Assembly: GCF_035762905.1 (NCBI RefSeq)
Contig: NZ_DASUCC010000155.1
Location: forward strand, 1-64,000
Length of the DNA stretch: 64,000 nucleotides
Source: DASYTH01 sp035762905
GTDB lineage: Bacteria; Actinomycetota; Actinomycetes; Mycobacteriales; Pseudonocardiaceae
Direction: 5' to 3'
Shown here piece after piece: positions 50,719-59,663 of the stretch. The first letter of the stretch is position 1; the number at the start of each line of letters is the position of its first letter. A model generated the notes under the pieces. That model was given only the letters and a program-made list of their open reading frames with translations. It had not been told where the DNA came from and did no database searches. Position numbers and translations under genes: made by a program.

Positions 50719-51044
50719 GCGCCTGCGCCCTGGCCGGCTGCGGAACTCTGGTCCTGTCCTGGCTGGACAGCAGGTTCTGCTCCGCGAACTGCCGCGGGAT
50801 CGCGCTGCACCCCGAGCTGTGCCGATTCGAAGGCGAAACCCTCGACCAGGCTGTTGAGCGGCACAAGCGGATCAACGCCTGGCACCTGGCCCAGCAGCTT
50901 CCGTGCCAGACGAGCCTGATCGTCGATGGGGTAGTCAGGTCCGTCAAGCGGGGCCGCTGCGAATGCAGTGAATACCCGGGCGCCGTGGTCGTCACCCTCG
51001 ACGAGCTGCGGGCCCGCCGCGCCGCATCGGGGGCCGCGCTGTGA
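50715..51044 (+). CDS. Cysteine-rich phage protein, unknown function
   Basis: A 109-residue protein with CALAGCGT, RFCSANCRG and RCECSEYPG. The first two sets resemble a zinc finger of the zf-FCS or MYND kind. It overlaps the WhiB-like gene by GTGA. Confidence 0.55.
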   Translation: MSACALAGCGTLVLSWLDSRFCSANCRGIALHPELCRFEGETLDQAVERHKRINAWHLAQQLPCQTSLIVDGVVRSVKRGRCECSEYPGAVVVTLDELRARRAASGAAL

Positions 51045-51565
51045 CCGCCGCGTTGGCCCGGATGCCCAAACGGGTGCCTGACTGGCACGAACTCGCCGCG
51101 TGCAAGCTGTTCCCCGAACTGGACTTCATCCAGCCGGGCGGGGACGGCGCCAAGCCCGCCCAGCGGGCCGCCGCCGAACTCGCCTGCCGCACCATCTGCG
51201 CGGTGTGCCCCGTGCGGCTGCAGTGCGCGGTCGGCGCGCTCGAACGCCGCGAACGGTGGGGGATCTGGGGCGGCATGGACTACCAGGACCGGAAGCTCGT
51301 CGCCGCCCGGTTCGGGTACGAGCCCCCCGGGGATCCGCCCGAGCACGGCACACACTCCCGCCGGGTGAAGTGGGGGTGTGCGTGCGTCGAATGCAAGGCA
51401 GGGCACGCGCTGTACGAGGCGTTGCGGCGGGAGAAGCGGCGCGCCGAGGCCCGAGCCCGGAACGTGTGGGCGGTGCCGCTGGTGCTGGCCACGCCGCTGC
51501 GGGTCGGCCGCCGGCTGCTGCCGGCTGGACAACTCCTGCTGCCGCTGCAGGTGTGCACCTTTTAG
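51041..51565 (+). CDS. Second phage WhiB-like protein
   Basis: The 174-residue protein has AACKLFPELDF, then CRTICAVCPVRLQC, giving the WhiB cysteine set, and the RWGIWGGMDYQDR turn. A C-terminal extension carries CACVECKAGHALYEALRREK and a hydrophobic end. It is last in the long early/middle operon. It could take over from the 44408 WhiB as a later regulator. Confidence 0.85.
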   Translation: MTAALARMPKRVPDWHELAACKLFPELDFIQPGGDGAKPAQRAAAELACRTICAVCPVRLQCAVGALERRERWGIWGGMDYQDRKLVAARFGYEPPGDPPEHGTHSRRVKWGCACVECKAGHALYEALRREKRRAEARARNVWAVPLVLATPLRVGRRLLPAGQLLLPLQVCTF

Positions 51566-51675
51566 TCTCAATTTGAGCGTTTCGCAAGTTGTCTCGCATA
51601 GCGTCGCGCCCTCACCCCGAGCATCCACCTCAGAGATGGTCTGACGGGAGCGCGACATGGGTCAAAGTTGCGGAT

Positions 51676-51703
51676 CTATCCACAGCCCCCTGACATATCC
51701 ACA
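51676..51703 (+). other. Two DnaA-box-like sites in an intergenic region
   Basis: CTATCCACA (51676-51684) and ATATCCACA (51695-51703) each differ by one base from TTATCCACA, 19 bases apart and in the same orientation. The 51566-51808 gap is the largest non-coding stretch in this part of the prophage and also holds a TTGACA at 51720-51725. It could be a replication origin or a late promoter region. Confidence 0.4.
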
Positions 51704-51808
51704 GGTCGTTCACCAGTCCTTGACACGCACACTGCGGCGCCGGAACTGTCTTAGAAGACCCCTGACCCCCGACTCTCCAGCTTCGGCTTAAGGAGAGGTG
51801 GGTGTCGC

Positions 51809-52075
51809 GTGTCCGTTGTGCTGGTGGCTGGCGTGTTGGTGGCCGTCTGCGGCGTGCTGAGTCTTTGGCTCTTGCTGCGGTTCCTCAGGCACGTCTACGA
51901 CAGGGGCGGGGCCGATGACGTGCGAAAAGTGGCGGCAGCCCTTCGTGTCGCCCGGTGGCGGCCGGCGGCGAGACTCGCCTTGCCGCGCCGACTGCGCCGC
52001 GGAGATGACGAACCGACCACAACCGCCAGCCCGCATCGTGACCGCCGGCAGCAGCTCAGATCGGACCGTGGGTGA
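51809..52075 (+). CDS. Small phage membrane protein
   Basis: An 88-residue protein with an N-terminal helix (VVLVAGVLVAVCGVLSLWLL) and a long basic cytoplasmic-type tail. GGAGAGG precedes the GTG. It is the first gene of the lysis region, so a role in lysis timing is possible. No family was recognised. Confidence 0.5.
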   Translation: MSVVLVAGVLVAVCGVLSLWLLLRFLRHVYDRGGADDVRKVAAALRVARWRPAARLALPRRLRRGDDEPTTTASPHRDRRQQLRSDRG

Positions 52076-52298
52076 GCGGCGCGATCGGGCGTTGCAGCCG
52101 GAAGTAGAAGTCCCCGACGCTGGCCGCCTGGCACGCCCGGCACAGGTACTCGAACCAGTCGATCTCCGGGGTGCGGTCCGACTCGCCGAGCGGGTGACCG
52201 TTTCGGCACGCGACCGGGTGGATCGGCTGGCCGGCCCGGTCGAAGGCCATCACCCCGTCCATCGCTGGCCGGGGCCGGTACCGCCGTCTCGAACCCAT
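52056..52298 (-). CDS. Small antisense zinc-ribbon-like protein
   Basis: An 80-residue protein on the minus strand: PVACRNGHPLGESDRTP and YLCRACQAAS, spaced like a zinc ribbon. A GTG three codons upstream is an alternative start. It overlaps the end of the preceding rightward gene by 20 bases. Confidence 0.5.
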   Translation of the reverse strand: MGSRRRYRPRPAMDGVMAFDRAGQPIHPVACRNGHPLGESDRTPEIDWFEYLCRACQAASVGDFYFRLQRPIAPLTHGPI

Positions 52299-52379
52299 GT
52301 TCGACACGGTACAGACTGAAAACCGGGATTACCAGGTCGCTCTATTTCCGGCGCTATAGCACCATGGCACGATGCCTAT

Positions 52380-52580
52380 GTGCAGCGTGGACGCCGCGTC
52401 ATCGTCGCATTGGCGATGTGTCTCGCTGCCCTCTCTCAGGTCGTCGCTGGCTTTGCCGCCCTCCCTACGCTCTGGCAGCTCATCTGGATGTCTGTTGCCG
52501 GTGGCTTCGCGCTGCTGGTCGGCCTAACGACGCAAGATCATCAAAAAAATCTCAAAAAAGGGTGCAAGTTGCAGTCCTAA
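52380..52580 (+). CDS. Holin-like small membrane protein A
   Basis: A 66-residue protein with two helices (VIVALAMCLAALSQVVAGFA; LIWMSVAGGFALLVGL) and a charged C-terminus (DHQKNLKKGCK). It lies 60 bases before the endolysin and is similar to the protein after it (53373), sharing QxGRR near the start and QVxAGF...LWQ. Size, topology and position suggest a holin; this is not proven. Confidence 0.6.
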   Translation: MQRGRRVIVALAMCLAALSQVVAGFAALPTLWQLIWMSVAGGFALLVGLTTQDHQKNLKKGCKLQS

Positions 52581-52640
52581 CGCCATGGCTTAGTGATCCG
52601 AGATCTGTAGCGGTGACATTGATCCGCTGACTATCCCCTC

Positions 52641-53339
52641 GTGGCAGATCTCATCCGCGGCCTGGACGTGTCTGAATACCAGGGCGAAACCGACTGGCTG
52701 GCCGTCCCGCTGCACATCCGGTTCGGCGTGGTGCGGCTCGCCGAGTGGCGGGTCGACCGCGGCGGGCCCCGCCTCGACCAGCAGGCCGTTGCGAACATCG
52801 CCGGTCTGCGCGCCACCGGCCGGACGGTCGGCGGCTACCAGCGCGCCAACCCCGTGCGCAACAGCCCGCAGTTCGAGGTGTTGCTGTTTCGGGCGCTGCT
52901 GGCGGTGCTCGGGCTGGACCAGCCGGGCTGCCCCATCCCCGCGATCGACATCGAACCCACCGGCACCGACGACGAGCTCGTCGACTGGCCGAAGTGGGTG
53001 CGCGAGTTCATCGCCTGCTACCAGAAGATCGCGCCGGACCCGCGGCTGCGCTGGTACACGTCCGGGTCGTTCTTCGACTCCCGGTACGGCGGGGTGCTGG
53101 ACATCCCGCTGAACGTCACCCTGTGGGTCGGGCACTGGTCCGGGGCGTACTCCAAGCCGGCCAACCCCGGGTTCGATCCGGCGCTCGCCGAGCAGTACGC
53201 CGGCCGCACCACCTACACGTTCGCCGGCCGAACGCAGATGCACCAGTACTACAACCGCGGTCAGGTCCCGGGGATCGGCGGGCCGGTCGACCTGAACGCG
53301 CTCATGCCTGGGTTGGGCCTCGCTGACGTGACACTCTGA
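52641..53339 (+). CDS. GH25 (lysozyme M1-type) endolysin
   Basis: The 232-residue protein starts LIRGLDVSEYQGETDWLAVP, and has GYQRANPV, IPAIDIEPTGTDDEL (catalytic Asp/Glu pair), LWVGHWSGAY and MHQYYNRGQVPGIGGPVDLN, the full GH25 barrel order. It should cleave peptidoglycan between MurNAc and GlcNAc. There is no signal peptide or separate wall-binding domain, so export depends on a holin. GTG start. Confidence 0.93.
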   Translation: MADLIRGLDVSEYQGETDWLAVPLHIRFGVVRLAEWRVDRGGPRLDQQAVANIAGLRATGRTVGGYQRANPVRNSPQFEVLLFRALLAVLGLDQPGCPIPAIDIEPTGTDDELVDWPKWVREFIACYQKIAPDPRLRWYTSGSFFDSRYGGVLDIPLNVTLWVGHWSGAYSKPANPGFDPALAEQYAGRTTYTFAGRTQMHQYYNRGQVPGIGGPVDLNALMPGLGLADVTL

Positions 53340-53372
53340 CCCTCGCTGAGCGAGGAACGATGGCATGGTTCA

Positions 53373-53789
53373 ATGTGCACCGTGCAGATCGGACGCCGTG
53401 CCGCCGCAGTAGGCGTGTTCATGGGCGTCGCTACTGGGTTCCAAGTCGCTGCAGGGTTTACGGGTACTCCCAATCTTTGGCAGAGCAGTTGCCTGATCGG
53501 TGCTGTCGGGGCGGCGGTGATTGCCGCAGTGATCGCATCGCCAAAAAGAAAAGCTGGCAGGCAGCCTAGTGTCAAACAACTGCAGAGTGTATCGATCGTG
53601 TGCACAGTCGTCATCGTGACCGCAATGACTAGCGCGGGACTCGCATCGCCAAAAGAAAAAACTGCCGGCGCGCACGACTACCACGTGAGGCCGATACTCG
53701 CCGTGCTGGTGAGCGCGGGCGAGGTCAACACGCATTCAAAAAAAATCCCAAGGTGTCAAGTCGACAAGAGATCGTTGGCGCCAGCGTGA
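53373..53789 (+). CDS. Holin-like small membrane protein B
   Basis: A 138-residue protein paralogous to the one at 52380 over its first 55 residues (VQIGRRAAAVGVFMGVATGF, QVAAGFTGTPNLWQ), with a third hydrophobic segment (VSIVCTVVIVTAMTSAGLA) and a basic tail. A GTG at 53382 (MQIGRR) is the alternative start. The bases before both paralogues are also similar. It is a possible second holin or antiholin. Confidence 0.55.
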   Translation: MCTVQIGRRAAAVGVFMGVATGFQVAAGFTGTPNLWQSSCLIGAVGAAVIAAVIASPKRKAGRQPSVKQLQSVSIVCTVVIVTAMTSAGLASPKEKTAGAHDYHVRPILAVLVSAGEVNTHSKKIPRCQVDKRSLAPA

Positions 53790-53860
53790 CATCGCTAGAC
53801 GCTAAGGTTTCAAGTTCCCCAGGCAGATAGTCCACACCGTGGTGACATCTCGATCTGACC

Positions 53861-54433
53861 ATGCCGTGTATGCCCCGCGGCCACGGCATGAGCGACGAGT
53901 TGCGCGCGGCGGTCGCAGCGGACATCGAGGCGACCGCCGGCACCCCTGACGGCTCGTACCGGAAGATCGCCGGCCGGCACTCCTGCTCCGTGGCCACCGT
54001 GCAGAAGGTCGCCGAGCAGGCCGGGCTGAAGGACGCCTGGCAGGCCGGACGGGCGCAGACCGCCGCCGCCACCGAGGTCACCCGCACCTCCGCGGCGGCG
54101 AAGCGGGCGCAACTGCAGCTTGACCTGCTCGACGACGCGCAGGCGTTGCGCAAGAAGCTGTTCGGCGACGTGGTGCACCTCAACGTCGTCAAGGAAGGCG
54201 GCCAGTTCGCTGGCGAGTCCGTCGAGGAAACCGTGCTCCCGGCAGGCCCCCGGGACTGGCGGGACACCATGTCGGCGATCGGCGTGGCCACCTCGAAGGC
54301 CGTCGAACTCGCCCGGCTCGAAGCCGAGCAGGCCGGCACCGGGCAGGTGTCCGGGTTGCTCGAGGCGCTCGAGATCGGACTGCGGGATGCGCGGCACCGG
54401 CGGGAACAGCAGGCCGCCGGCGAGCAGCCGTGA
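53861..54433 (+). CDS. Terminase small subunit
   Basis: The 190-residue protein has an N-terminal helix-turn-helix (GSYRKIAGRHSCSVATVQKV), a long helical middle (RTSAAAKRAQLQLDLLDDAQ) and is followed by the large subunit with GTGA overlap. It should recognise the packaging site and assemble the motor. Another in-frame ATG lies at 53870. Confidence 0.75.
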   Translation: MPCMPRGHGMSDELRAAVAADIEATAGTPDGSYRKIAGRHSCSVATVQKVAEQAGLKDAWQAGRAQTAAATEVTRTSAAAKRAQLQLDLLDDAQALRKKLFGDVVHLNVVKEGGQFAGESVEETVLPAGPRDWRDTMSAIGVATSKAVELARLEAEQAGTGQVSGLLEALEIGLRDARHRREQQAAGEQP

Positions 54434-55713
54434 CCACCACCACGGCGAAAGCCGCTGTGCTGTCGGTCAAGCAGCAGGACTCCATCCTGGACTCGACCCG
54501 CCGCCTGAACATCTGGGAAGGCAGCATCCGGTCGGGCAAGACGATCGCGAGCATCCTGCGTTGGCTGCTGTATGTGCGTACCGCGCCGCTCGGCCCGCTG
54601 GCGATCATCGGCAAGACCAAGGACACCGTCGCGCGGAACGTGCTCGACGTGATCGCCGACATCGCCCCCGGCGCGATCTCCTACAGCCGCGGTGCGCCGA
54701 CGTGCCGGATCCTCGGCCGCCTGGTGCACGTCATCGGCGCCAACGACGCCAAGGCCGAGAAGGTGCTGCGCGGGTTGACTCTGGCCGGGGTCTATGTGGA
54801 CGAGATCACCGTCCTGCCCGAGGCGTTCTTCACCCAGCTACTCGGCCGGCTGTCGGTGCCGGGGGCGAAGCTGTTCGGCACCACCAACCCGGACGGGCCG
54901 TCGCACTGGTTCCGGAAGAAGTATCTGCTGCGCGCCGCCGAACTGGACTTCGTGTCGTTCCACTTCGTGCTGGCCGACAACCCGAGCCTCACCGACGAGT
55001 ACAAGCGGCAGGTCTCCAGCGAGTTCACCGGCCTGTGGTTCAAGCGGTACATCCAAGGGTTGTGGGTGGCGGCCGAGGGCGCGATCTACGACATGCTCGA
55101 CGAGCGCAAGCACTGCGCGAAGGCGCCGCCGAAAGACCTGTGGCGGGCCGCGTGGATCACCGTCGACTTCGGAACGTCGAACCCGACGCACGCCGGGCTA
55201 CTGGTGCTCACCGACCAGCAGGTCGAGGGCGACCGGATCGTCGCGCCGGATCGGCTGCACATGGTGGCCGAGTGGGAGCACGACGGCCGAGCCAAGGGTC
55301 AGCTCACCACGGCGCAGCAGTCGGCCCGGCTCCGCGACTGGGCCGACCCGCTGCTCGCCGACACCGGCCTGACCCCCGTCACCGTGCTGGACCCGTCGGC
55401 CGCGCCGCTGCGCGCCCAGATGCGCGCCGACGGCTGGCCTGGTCTGCGCGGTGCGGACAACCGGGTCGACGTGGGGTTGCAGGCCACCGCGAGCCTGTTC
55501 GCCGGCGGCCGGCTCGCCGTCGACAACGAGGCGTGCCCGGTGCTGTGGGACCAGCTCTGCGGGTACGTGTGGGACGACACGGCGCTCGAACGCGGCGAAG
55601 AGAAGCCGGTCAAGGAGAACGACCACGGCCCCGACATGACCCGGTACGGGGTGATGGCGGCCCGGCAGGTGTGGCGGGCGTGGCTCCCCGAGCTCGCGGC
55701 GAGCGCGGCGTAG
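54430..55713 (+). CDS. Terminase large subunit
   Basis: The 427-residue protein has Walker A in WEGSIRSGKTIAS (about 30-42), Walker B in LAGVYVDEITVLPE, the coupling motif LFGTTNPDGPSHW, and the nuclease domain with ITVDFGTSNPTHAGLL and a later VTVLDPSAAPL. It is a PBSX/Terminase_3-6-like packaging ATPase-nuclease that translocates and cuts DNA. GTG start within the small-subunit stop. Confidence 0.95.
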   Translation: MTTTTAKAAVLSVKQQDSILDSTRRLNIWEGSIRSGKTIASILRWLLYVRTAPLGPLAIIGKTKDTVARNVLDVIADIAPGAISYSRGAPTCRILGRLVHVIGANDAKAEKVLRGLTLAGVYVDEITVLPEAFFTQLLGRLSVPGAKLFGTTNPDGPSHWFRKKYLLRAAELDFVSFHFVLADNPSLTDEYKRQVSSEFTGLWFKRYIQGLWVAAEGAIYDMLDERKHCAKAPPKDLWRAAWITVDFGTSNPTHAGLLVLTDQQVEGDRIVAPDRLHMVAEWEHDGRAKGQLTTAQQSARLRDWADPLLADTGLTPVTVLDPSAAPLRAQMRADGWPGLRGADNRVDVGLQATASLFAGGRLAVDNEACPVLWDQLCGYVWDDTALERGEEKPVKENDHGPDMTRYGVMAARQVWRAWLPELAASAA

Positions 55714-55802
55714 TTGCGCATGAACGCAGCTGGCGCGGGCGTCGGCGACGCTTCGGTGGCAGCCCTGGCCCCTCTGCCCGGAGTCGACTCCGGGTGACTG
55801 GG

Positions 55803-56219
55803 TTAGCCTCGATAGATTTGGCGCAATCGACGCAAACGCTGACGTGCCTTGCTGTCAGTTCCGACGTCAAGCCTGGCTTGATTGGTAAAGGCGGAAAGCG
55901 GGGGGCCAATTGGGCCTCCGGGGCGCACTGCGAGTCTTGCGAGATCCGCGAACCGTTCAACGGCCTCTGGTGTCCCGGCTAACCGGACGCTTGCTTCTGA
56001 CTCTAACACCGCGCCGACCGCGTCACGGTGTTCGTCATCGCTAGCCACCTGCAGCCGCAGGAAACTGCCGAGGCCGTTTTCGTAAGCCTCGAGCATTAAA
56101 TCTCGGCGCCTGGCCTTTCGAGCCATTCGGGCGGCTAATATTGGGGCAGCTATTGTTCCGAAGAATCCGATCAGCGCACCTGCTCCCACGCCGATCAGGG
56201 CTGCTGTTGTCGCGTCCAT
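55803..56219 (-). CDS. Antisense membrane-anchored protein (moron candidate A)
   Basis: A 138-residue protein with one N-terminal helix (AALIGVGAGALIGFFGTIAA PILAAR, given in two parts) followed by a helical cytoplasmic domain (RRRDLMLEAYENGLGSFLRL; PEAVERFADLARLAV). It lies antisense between terminase and portal, has lower GC, and carries no phage structural feature. It may be expressed in the lysogen. Confidence 0.6.
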   Translation of the reverse strand: MDATTAALIGVGAGALIGFFGTIAAPILAARMARKARRRDLMLEAYENGLGSFLRLQVASDDEHRDAVGAVLESEASVRLAGTPEAVERFADLARLAVRPGGPIGPPLSAFTNQARLDVGTDSKARQRLRRLRQIYRG

Positions 56220-56230
56220 TGGGTCGAAAG

Positions 56231-56566
56231 CTACTCGACGGACTCTGAGGTCTCGGCGGGGACTGGTCGGGTCGGCCAGCGCACCAGCAGCGTGCCGCCG
56301 AGCACTAGCACGCCGAGCCCAAGCATGATCCAGCCGGGGATCTGCTTGGGCCGGTGCTTGTCGGCGCAGGCTTCCTGCCGGTCCGGGTCGTCCATTGTGG
56401 TGGGGGAGATCGCCCGGCCGCAGTCCACCGTCTCGGTCAGCCCGGTAGCGAACAGCCGCGGCGCGGTCACTGTCGACTTCTGGGAGAGGACGAGCAGGCC
56501 GATCACGATCAGCGCGCCGGCGACGAGCCGGGCGAAGGTCTGTGGCGTCAACGTGAACGTCGGCAT
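56231..56566 (-). CDS. Antisense two-helix membrane protein (moron candidate B)
   Basis: A 111-residue protein with two helices (FARLVAGALIVIGLLVLSQ; GWIMLGLGVLVLGGTLLV) around an exterior loop with two cysteines (VDCGRAIS, QEACADKH). CAGGAG precedes the ATG. It is 11 bases upstream of moron candidate A on the same strand, so the two probably form a lysogenic operon, possibly for superinfection exclusion. Confidence 0.65.
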   Translation of the reverse strand: MPTFTLTPQTFARLVAGALIVIGLLVLSQKSTVTAPRLFATGLTETVDCGRAISPTTMDDPDRQEACADKHRPKQIPGWIMLGLGVLVLGGTLLVRWPTRPVPAETSESVE

Positions 56567-56653
56567 GGCGCACTCCTGGTCTGGTGGTCTTGCTGCACAT
56601 CGGGACGCGTGAAGTGGGTGTTACGTTGCGCCGGGTAGTGACACCCGGCGGCG

Positions 56654-58420
56654 ATGGTCGCGGGTGTGCTGATCGAGCCCGGATCCCAGTGGCCGCCGCC
56701 TGGCCACTGGCGGATGCGCAACCGGTGGCTGTCATGGGCTGCGTGGTGGTCCGGGGACCTGGACATGCTCAAGACCTCCACCGGGTGCACCGCGCCCGGC
56801 GGCTACTGGGATCGGCGCCGGGTCAAGGGCGGCACCGTCTACCACCTGCCGCTCGCCGGGGACATCGCCCGCACCAGCGCCGAACTCGTCGCGGGCGACA
56901 CCCCGGCGATCGACTGGGAAGGCGACGCGCTGCAGAAGGCTTGGGATGACCTCGCCCAAGACATTGGGTGGGCGAACATCCTGCTCGAGGCGTTCGAGGT
57001 CGCTGCCGCGTTGGGTGGCGTGTACCTGCGGCCAGCATGGGACAACAAGACCGCGAACCACCCGCTGCTGACCGCGGTGCGAGCGGACGAGGCGCTGCCC
57101 ACGTTCCGGTTCGGCCGGTTGTCGAGCGTCACCTTCGTGACCTACCTGGACGCGCCCGACGCGTGGAGTCAGCGCGGCGCTGGCGAAGTGTGGCGGTGGT
57201 TGGAGCACCACGAACCCGGCCAGATCCGGCAAGAGCTGTGGCTGGGCACGGCCACCTCGGTGGGGTCGCCGCGTCCCCTGGACGAGCACCCGATGACCGA
57301 GGGTCTCGCCGGCGTGGTCGACACGCGGGGTATTCGGGACGGGATCCTGGTCGAGTACATCCCGAACGACCTGCCGCAGCCGCTCGACCCGCTGCCGTTG
57401 GGTCGGGCCGACATCCAAGGAGTCGAGACGCTGCTCGACGCGTTGGACGAGACCTGGGACTCGTGGATGCGGGACATCAGGCTTGGCAAGGGCCGCATCC
57501 TGCTGTCTCGCGAGATGCTGACCTCGGTACGCCCATCCAGCGCCGGCGGATGGCGGGGTCTGTTCGGCGGCCGGCAGGAGAACACCAACCCGGCCGCGGC
57601 GTTCGACGTGGACGCCGAGGCGTTCGTGCCGCTCGACACCCCCGCCGAGGACCAGGGTAAGCAAACCCCGATCACGCTGAACCAGTTCGCGATCCGGGTC
57701 AAGGAACACTTCGACACCGCGATGGCGCTGGTCGAGCAGATCACCAGCCGCGCCGGCTACGCCCCGCAGACCATGGGTATGGACGTGGACGGCGCCACCT
57801 CCGGCACGGCGCGCCGCCTGCGGGAGATCCGGTCGATCCGCACCCGTGACCGGAAACGCCGCTACGGCCGGCGCGGATTGGAGCGGCTCGCCGAGACCCT
57901 GATGTTGATCGGCGCAAGCACCGAGTTCGGCGGCGGGCCCCGCCCGACCCGGCAGCCCACCTTGAAGTGGGCGGCGGATGCGGCGGACCCGAAGGAAACC
58001 GCCGAGACCATCCAGATCCTTCGCAGTGCGCTGGCCATGTCAGTGGAGATGGCGGTGCGCGCGGCCCACCCCGAGTGGGACGACAAGCAGGTCGACGAGG
58101 AGGTCGGGCGGATTCTGGCCGAGCAGGCGGCCATGGTGGCGCCGGCCCCGACCGGGTTCGAGCCGGACCAGCCCGAGCCGGACGACGACGGCCAGGTGCC
58201 GGGCACGATCACTCCGGAGCAGGCCAACGTGTTCGGCACGCTGATCCGGTCCGGTGTGGATCCGCAGGAAGCCGCCCGGCAGGCGTGGGGCGGGTCGGTG
58301 CGGATGATTCCTCGCGCTACTCCGGTCACGATCAAGGTCGGCGAGGACGAGCCGGCGCCGCCACCCGTGCCTGGCGCCGCGCCAAAGCCACCCGCAGGCC
58401 CACCCGTACCCGGCAGGTAG
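56654..58420 (+). CDS. Phage portal protein
   Basis: The 588-residue protein follows the terminase. It has an N-terminal alpha/beta region (YHLPLAGDIARTSAELVAGD; NILLEAFEVAAALGGVYLRP), a core (LDALDETWDSWMRDIRLGKG, RILLSREML) and a helical stem/crown (AMALVEQITSRAGYAPQTMG; GTARRLREIRSIRTRDRKRR), ending in a Pro-rich tail. This is the SPP1-type portal layout and size. It forms the dodecameric DNA channel at one capsid vertex. Confidence 0.9.
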   Translation: MVAGVLIEPGSQWPPPGHWRMRNRWLSWAAWWSGDLDMLKTSTGCTAPGGYWDRRRVKGGTVYHLPLAGDIARTSAELVAGDTPAIDWEGDALQKAWDDLAQDIGWANILLEAFEVAAALGGVYLRPAWDNKTANHPLLTAVRADEALPTFRFGRLSSVTFVTYLDAPDAWSQRGAGEVWRWLEHHEPGQIRQELWLGTATSVGSPRPLDEHPMTEGLAGVVDTRGIRDGILVEYIPNDLPQPLDPLPLGRADIQGVETLLDALDETWDSWMRDIRLGKGRILLSREMLTSVRPSSAGGWRGLFGGRQENTNPAAAFDVDAEAFVPLDTPAEDQGKQTPITLNQFAIRVKEHFDTAMALVEQITSRAGYAPQTMGMDVDGATSGTARRLREIRSIRTRDRKRRYGRRGLERLAETLMLIGASTEFGGGPRPTRQPTLKWAADAADPKETAETIQILRSALAMSVEMAVRAAHPEWDDKQVDEEVGRILAEQAAMVAPAPTGFEPDQPEPDDDGQVPGTITPEQANVFGTLIRSGVDPQEAARQAWGGSVRMIPRATPVTIKVGEDEPAPPPVPGAAPKPPAGPPVPGR

Positions 58421-58422
58421 CC

Positions 58423-58605
58423 GTGGCTGGCTGGCTTGCTGCAGCAACACCACTCGGTTCAGAAGTCACCCCGGTTGGTGATGTGATCGGGCATGAGCCG
58501 GGAGACGGCTGTGCTTGCCTACCGCGGGTTGAGTTCCTAGGGCAGGCCGCCAGCGGCGGCGACGCGTGGATGATCGTGCATCACGCTTTGGATGGTCGAG
58601 AGTGA
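58423..58605 (+). CDS. Short phage protein between portal and minor capsid genes
   Basis: A 60-residue protein starting at a GTG 2 bases after the portal stop and overlapping the next GTG (GTGA). It ends CLPRVEFLGQAASGG, then AWMIVHHALDGRE, a sequence style recurrent between head genes of actinophages. The function is unknown. Confidence 0.5.
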   Translation: MAGWLAAATPLGSEVTPVGDVIGHEPGDGCACLPRVEFLGQAASGGDAWMIVHHALDGRE

Positions 58606-59663
58606 ACGGCGTCAACCCGGCCGACGCTGCGGTCGTGCTGAAAACCCTGTTGGACGTGTGGGACGCGGCGTCCGAGCGGATGCTTGCCGCGGTCGCGCGC
58701 AGGCTCGCCCGCGGGATCACCTCAGAGGGTTGGGCGGTGGAGAAGACCCGCGAAACGCTGGCGGTCCGCGACGAGCTGAACGCGATCATGGCCCGGCTCG
58801 ACCTGTCCGCGCCCGAACTGGTGGTGAAGGCGCTCGGCGAGGCTTACGGGATCGGGGAGCGCGCGGCCGCCACGATGCGGGAGGCGACGATCTCGACCCG
58901 GCCCGAGGTGGTGCAGCAGCTCGCCGTGCGGCTGGTAACCCATCTGCAGGGCGCGCACGTGCCGGTGGTCGCGTCGCACCTGGACCTGTACCGGCGCACC
59001 GTGACCGCGGTGGAGTTGGACATGCAGACCGGGACGATCACCCGGCGGGAGGCGATCGCCCGCACCGTCGACCGGCTGCTCGCCGCCGGCGTGGACCGGT
59101 TCCCCGCGGCCGACGGCCGGGCGTGGCATCTGGACACCTACGCCCGGATGGCCGGCCGGACCATCGCCGCCCAGACCGCGGTTCAGGGCCAGTTGGACAC
59201 GATGGTCGCCGACGGCCGAGACCTCGTGATCATCAGTGACTCGGCGAGGGAGTGCGAGAACTGCCGGCCGTGGGAGCGCTCCGTGCTGTCCATCTCCGGG
59301 CGCTCGGTCGGCACGGTGGTTGACGGGCGCACGGTCGAGCACGCGGTCGCGGACGCGCGCGCGGGCGGGCTGTGGCATCCGAACTGCACCCACCGCGCCG
59401 ACCCGTTCACGCCTGGCCTGACCGCGAAGCCTGCGCCGGTGGCCAACCCGGACGGCTACCGCGCCCAGCAGCACCTCCGGGCGCTCGAGCGGCAGGCCCG
59501 CGAGCTGAAGCGCCGCCGCACCGCCGCGCAGCAGATCGGCGACGAGGCGACCGTGCGCCGGGTGAACGCGTCCGTCCGGGAGGTCGGCGCCCGCATCAAC
59601 GCGCACACCGAAGCGTCAGGGCTGTTGCGCAGGCGCGAGCGCGAACGCCCGGTCGGCGCCTAA
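58602..59663 (+). CDS. MuF-like minor capsid / head morphogenesis protein
   Basis: The 353-residue protein has a long helical N-terminal part and then a MuF-type C-terminal region with ARECENCRPWERSVLSISG and GGLWHPNCTHRADPFTPG, where Cys and His residues form the conserved minor-capsid-protein-2 site. It binds the portal and is needed for head assembly or DNA ejection. GTG start coupled to the short upstream frame. Confidence 0.85.
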   Translation: MNGVNPADAAVVLKTLLDVWDAASERMLAAVARRLARGITSEGWAVEKTRETLAVRDELNAIMARLDLSAPELVVKALGEAYGIGERAAATMREATISTRPEVVQQLAVRLVTHLQGAHVPVVASHLDLYRRTVTAVELDMQTGTITRREAIARTVDRLLAAGVDRFPAADGRAWHLDTYARMAGRTIAAQTAVQGQLDTMVADGRDLVIISDSARECENCRPWERSVLSISGRSVGTVVDGRTVEHAVADARAGGLWHPNCTHRADPFTPGLTAKPAPVANPDGYRAQQHLRALERQARELKRRRTAAQQIGDEATVRRVNASVREVGARINAHTEASGLLRRRERERPVGA

